This document shows, piece after piece, positions 59,150 to 64,000 of a stretch of 64,000 nucleotides of DNA; position 1 is the first letter of the stretch; every line of letters begins with the position of its first letter. The notes under the pieces are model-generated. The model was not told the DNA's origin. It saw only the letters and a program-made list of their open reading frames with translations, and ran no database searches. Made by a program: the position numbers and the translations under genes. The stretch comes from Spisula solida (taxonomy: Eukaryota > Mollusca > Bivalvia > Venerida > Mactridae). The DNA lies in NCBI GenBank assembly GCA_947247005.1, contig OX365952.1, positions 4,238,501 through 4,302,500 on the forward strand, given 5' to 3'.

Positions 59150-59545
59150 TGAGATAACTAACTTATTCAGTAATAATATAAATATATACATAATGACTAC
59201 TTAACCATTAAAACTAGCGTGAATGCATGTATAGTGACACCGGTAAAATTAATGGATACTAATAAGAATTTTCATCCACCCGCTTCAAAAATGGAAAGAT
59301 GTACGATTTGAAATGTGTTTGGAACATTGTCGAACTAACTTATTAGTGAGAATTATCTAAACTTATTCAGTATTAATATAAATATATACATAATGACTAC
59401 TAAACGATTAACACTGGCGTGAATGCATGTATCGTAACACCGGTAATTAATGGATACTAGTAAGAATTGTCATCCACCCGCTTCAAAAATGGAAAGATGT
59501 ACGATTTGAAATGTATTTGGAACATTATTGAACTAAGGAGAAACG
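59150..59545. repeat. 197-bp tandem duplication
   Basis: Two copies with a period of 197 bp (for example ACTTATTCAGTA at 59161 and 59358, and CACCCGCTTCAAAAATGGAA twice). They differ at roughly one base in twenty. Confidence 0.9.
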
Positions 59546-59555
59546 CAACCTATAT

Positions 59556-59748
59556 CACTGGCTTAGAATGAGAAGGTCGTAAGTACAAAATCGATATTTT
59601 GAGAAAAACAAACCAAAACTGTCTAAAACTTTTCCGATTTTAATGAAAATAGGCTCATAAGAAGCGCCTTGTGATGTAGATATCACATATGTGTGCATCG
59701 TATAAGGTCGTAGTTCGTACTTACGACCTTCTCACTCTAAGCAAGCGG
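59556..59748. repeat. Inverted repeat, 30-bp arms
   Basis: CTTAGAATGAGAAGGTCGTA at 59562 faces its complement TACGACCTTCTCACTCTAAG near 59725, with about 130 bp between. It directly follows the tandem duplication; MITE or hairpin, no coding content. Confidence 0.8.
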
Positions 59749-59807
59749 TATGTAAATGTGGCACGCATGTACTCTTGTCTCAATAACACTATATATGATG
59801 TTATAAC

Positions 59808-61105
59808 GCGGTCACACTGCAACGTATTACGAATGCCAACCGTTTGAACGTTAAACTTTATCCAAAAACACTGACATACCCTAGAGAACGCATTGGATAT
59901 GACGCAAAATAACGATTGAATTCTCATTGTGACATGTACACAACGAATTAATACATTTATGCTTAATTTATTCTTACTTCTCCGTAGAGTATAATTTATA
60001 AAACGTATACAACTTAACCTACGTCAAAAGTATGATCGCGTTTGCTCAGCGTAATTAAAGCGTTCATGACTAGCGTGGAACTTATGCACAACGCTTGTCA
60101 AATTTATGCCCACCGTATACATGAAAACTATGTACATCGTTTAAGTACCTAATCATGGTATTGCGACGACCTAGTGACGCCATGTCTATCATTTGGCCGG
60201 TATCGTTGTCCGTCAGCTTATTCCATCGTATTTCAGAGTGGTCGTGTGTAAAACATGTATAATGGACAACAAACAACACCCGCAAAGAAATATGTAAATA
60301 ACATAATCATTTTTGTTAAGTATATTTATTTACATTCCAATACATGCACGGATATATAAACAATAAACATAAACCATCTAATACATGTATGCAAATGTCC
60401 GCTTTTGCAAATGTCTTTATTTACGTACAGCTTCACAAAAGAGAGTTACGTTTAAAATATAGTACAATTTTCACACTGACAATTGACATCATAGCTGTTT
60501 TTGAAAAGCCTAACAATGTTCATTTTGATTTTCTTGCGTTCTTGTACAAGAAACGTGTTTATGCTAACAGACGAATATTTTTACTGCTTTTCTTTCTTTA
60601 TGTCCTTGTCATACACCAACGTTTTACACCAACGTGAGCCGAACATCCTAGTATTCTGTCCAACACGCTGGTGTACGTAAAATGAGTCAGTAGAAAGTTT
60701 TACACCAGTTTTATGCACGCTGAAATACGACAACATGTTGGTTTCTGTGTATATACAAAATAAGCAGCGTTTGCCGACGTGTATTTCATCGGTAAGACAT
60801 ATCTTAGACTAACGTTGCGCATGAGTTCCATTTACATGTACACATCTAAGTCGGGAACGTTAAGGATACGTTGGGCACACATGGTCACACATGTGAGGCG
60901 TATAAGTTATGTATACGATAAGTTATGTATACGATAGCTACAAGTTACCGAAACTTTACACACAGAGACGATGCATTCGATGTGTATATGCCCAAATGAG
61001 GCTTTGAAGTTTTCCAAAAGTCATATCCAGCGTATGTCAGCGTTTCGGATCCACTTTTCATACGTTTGGCATCCGTTGGTGTAAAACGTAATACTTTGAC
61101 AGGGT
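59808..61105. mobile_element. 1.3-kb element with long imperfect inverted ends
   Basis: The left 100 bp (GGTCACACTGCAACGTATTA, AATGCCAACCGTTTG, CACTGACATACC, GGATATGAC) match in order the reverse complement of the right end (GACCCTGTCAAAGTATTACG and following). No transposase frame; target duplication not found. Confidence 0.65.
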
Positions 61106-61258
61106 CATTTGATAGATGGTTTCAATTGGTAAATAAGCCGCTGCAACAAAGTGAACAAAGACCGACCCGATACATATTAAGCAATTAAATAAACACAAAA
61201 TGCATGATTTCAAAGGACTTTTTTTTAAAAATTGAATGCTCTTGATATATCGTCAATT

Positions 61259-62257
61259 GCCCTGTTTCAGTGACTCACCTGTTTCGGTGACCTGTTTTTC
61301 CTTGTGCTATACTCCGTTTTGAAGAGTTCTATGATGTCAAAAATTTATGCAATCTCAACTGTAAACAAACAGCTGTCCATGCGGTTATCAAAAACTAAAA
61401 AAAAAGGATTCTAAAAAATAATTGCCCCTGGTTTTTATTATCCTATGGTATTTTTGAACTTTTTCTTATTACTTTTTATACCTATCCTTGTAAGTGCCCT
61501 AAAATGATCCCAAATGCAAAAAATTATATTTTCCCCGGGGTCAGTCATTTTTTGTCCTCTGTTGAGCAAAGTCATGTGATCTAAACAAGTCCTGCCTATT
61601 TCTTCATGTACAAGGTGCGCCCAAAAGTTAGTACCCTTCTTACAGTGTTGCTTGATATTCTTTATAGTCATCCAAGAACTATTGGCGTCTTTTGGCGAGA
61701 AAAAAAACATGGCGCTATTAAAATATAACCTTAAGCATTTACATTTCCTAAAACTTCATAATGTTAGCTTTAATATGGTATCAAAATCATTAACGTGCAA
61801 CCAGAAATAAAAAAGTTATAGGAGGGATCACTTTTTCTCCTAATTTTGCACTAAAATCTGGTGTGGTGCCATGTTTTATACTGCCCACCTTTATCTACTT
61901 CTTCAGGCATAGCCAAGAAAGATGAAGAAATATTATAAATTCATTTATTTGATAGGTAATAGTTCCAACTTCAGTTGCATATTAAATTTTGTTTTGGAAT
62001 TTTTATTTACAGACTGTATTTTTGGATAATGTCAAAGGTCACTGAAACAGGTCCAGTTCATTTCCAGTAACATAATTCAATCGATGCCATTAAATGGCAG
62101 CTTCCTGTGTTTATCTAAAATTCTCTGAAGGAATTTTGGTATAGATCAAAGCATAATGACGTAAAGTTAAAGTTAGGACTAAGCATGAATTTTTTTTCAA
62201 TATATTAAACCAGTATGAAGGGATTAGACCTTAGGGTCACTGAAACTGGTCAATCCA
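61259..62257. mobile_element. Possible 1-kb element bounded by GGTCACTGAAAC motifs
   Basis: CCTGTTTCAGTGACTCACCT near 61261 is inverted relative to GGTCACTGAAACAGGTCC (62036) and GGTCACTGAAACTGGTC (62234). A 90-residue minus-strand ATG frame (61438-61710; words SSWMTIKNIKQHCKKG and HMTLLNRGQKMTDPG) lies inside. I do not recognise it. Confidence 0.4.
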
Positions 62258-64000
62258 CGATAAATGAAATAAAAGTGAAGTGTTCAATGTAGAAGATAGT
62301 GCATAGTGAGTAACAAAAATAACTTTGAGGTTAAACATATATACGTACAATTATAGCGTGAAACAAAATTCAATGTATACGTTTTTGTGCAAGCACGACT
62401 ATTAAAATACCTTCTCCTTCGCCTTGTGTAGATGTGTCAACTTGATCATCTATTCATAATTAATTAGAAAAACTATAAAATGATGGAACCTTTAAATAGG
62501 TAACATATAACTCATTGTTCACGTGAGACTTTGCTCATAATGTGGTTCAACCAGACAAAACTAAACATTGATCGAATTCACTTTAGGTCTGAAGGAGGAC
62601 ATACTGTGGACCAACCAGACTGTACAAAGTAAGCTTTTCCACGAACTATGGTAAATTCGATTCACTATTTCTGGTACCCAGCTCATTTTTCCAGGGTTCT
62701 GATTAGTGGATAGTGTGTGAGAGTGGATCGCCGAGCAGCGATAGAAACCATTCTAACAACAGTAAATGAAGTCATCGAAAAATCTAAGTGAGATCACTCT
62801 GAAACGTTCCATAATAATATAATAACACAAATCGTTTGAATTAAGTAAATCAAGTTTTTTAACTAAATGGTCGAATGTAAATACTAGTAAGTAAAAAAAA
62901 TATATTCTACAATCTTGTTTTGTATAGATCTACATACATGCCTAAGCAACCCATCTACCAAAATGAAAAATAATACCATATACAACTTTAAACCTTGCCA
63001 ATGAGTACAAGGGCTCGGCACTAACCCCATTAGCGCTTATTGACAGATAACTTAGATATCCCGACTTATTTATAACAAGAGGTGTTTGTAAATCAGTTAT
63101 GCCTACGTGACAGCCAATTAAAAAACATCGATGGTGTTGAAGACCAATATGACATTGACATTTAATTTACTGACGTTAACATCAATAGGGATTCGCCTTC
63201 TCATCGTGGCTTACATACTCACCAACATATGATGGTACTTGGTCGATTCATTAGTGATTGGAATGTCAACCGACCTATCAACTTGCGCAAAGCAATTTTC
63301 ACACTCTTTTTGAAGGCGGACATAATGATAACACGTCTCTGGTGTTGCTAAATCGTGTTATACGTCAAAATCTAGCGTATTCACGAGATGTCCTGGCCGT
63401 ACGTGGCATTAATAAGGCCATATTGAATATTATACAGGAAGGTACTATTAAATGGTTCTTTGAAGAAAAAATCGAAACACTGTAGTGCCTAGCCCTTAAA
63501 TATGAACGAAACACAAGCATTTTAATCATAATGTGTCATATCACTCAAAATAAAATACCGATTTCTGCTGTCATCAAATTTCTCCTAGGTTTCTTGTGTT
63601 GCTTGTGGTTTAATGGTAAATGTAATTTCAGAGACAATTTCTGGTACGCCTCTATCTCGTATTCATTCACCATATTGTCGTATTTGACCAAGTCGTAACT
63701 ATAAATCACGCCCCTGGAATAGATAACAAAGTAGGGTCAAATAGAACAAGAGCTAACAATGAGGGCGATGTCCATACACCCATAATATAATACACAGACA
63801 CTGTTGTCAAATCTGGTACATAACATAAACAATATGTAGTCGAATACAAATTATTAGTTCCTACAGTGCATATACAGAAAGTACGAACGTATTAGATCAC
63901 TCGGTTATCGAAACAACCAGAAACACATTTGCGCAAATAACCAATGTGACTGTGTAATGTGACAGCATTACATCCCACCAGACCAGTAATATGTTGATAT
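62258..64000. other. No gene recognised
   Basis: AT-rich. A 75-residue frame at 63258-63485 has no domain or splice context that I can support. No repeat partner seen in the window. Confidence 0.4.

Overview
This is an AT-rich, intron-containing animal genome window, dense in transposable elements and with no bacterial or viral gene organisation. The tRNA-derived SINEs, the mix of LINEs, many short TIR elements (MITEs) and a family-92 glycosyltransferase gene suggest a lophotrochozoan, most likely a bivalve mollusc. That assignment is inference; no single marker proves it.

Three host genes can be supported. (1) A single-exon minus-strand gene (3538-4296) encodes a one-pass membrane protein whose layout resembles KCNE potassium-channel beta subunits. 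(2) A plus-strand glycosyltransferase family 92 gene (domain of unknown function 23, DUF23) has exons at 25765-25862, 34404-35052 and 36367-36521, with matching splice phases. Its first and last coding parts are not visible. (3) A minus-strand gene has exons at 57653-57771, 55946-56031, 55539-55621 and 54932-55071, all with compatible phases and consensus splice sites, plus a tentative first exon near 58.9 kb. It encodes a small acidic protein I do not recognise.

Most of the rest is mobile DNA. 11.4-22.3 kb is a nested stack: a large inverted repeat (arms about 11.83-18.57 kb and 21.38-22.06 kb, with possible hAT-like ends at 11413 and 22316) was invaded by a complete LTR retrotransposon (11870-16967) and by a 966-bp TIR element (17063-18028). 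The LTR element has two LTRs that look identical and encodes only gag and protease. 25.9-30.3 kb is a 4.4-kb TIR element with 8-bp target duplications, sitting in a glycosyltransferase intron and carrying two LINE reverse-transcriptase fragments head to head. 40.1-43.7 kb is a decayed Tx1/L1-like LINE. 44.5-47.1 kb is a second LINE on the minus strand, whose ORF1 and ORF2 share one frame and are separated by a single UAG.

Short elements fill much of the remainder. They include four copies of a TTAA-flanked MITE, three copies of an 8-bp-duplication TIR family, two copies of a third MITE family, a mariner-type MITE, a 'CATCGGG' repeat family, and at least eight tRNA-like heads on both strands. 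Tandem arrays lie at 1568-1815 (23 bp), 2350-2465 (about 33-41 bp), 35595-36070 (17 bp, 28 units) and 59150-59545 (197 bp). No CRISPR array, operon or defence island is present. I found no convincing new multi-gene system; the best leads are the UAG-linked LINE ORFs, the young gag-protease-only LTR element, the RT-carrying TIR element and the uncharacterised spliced gene.
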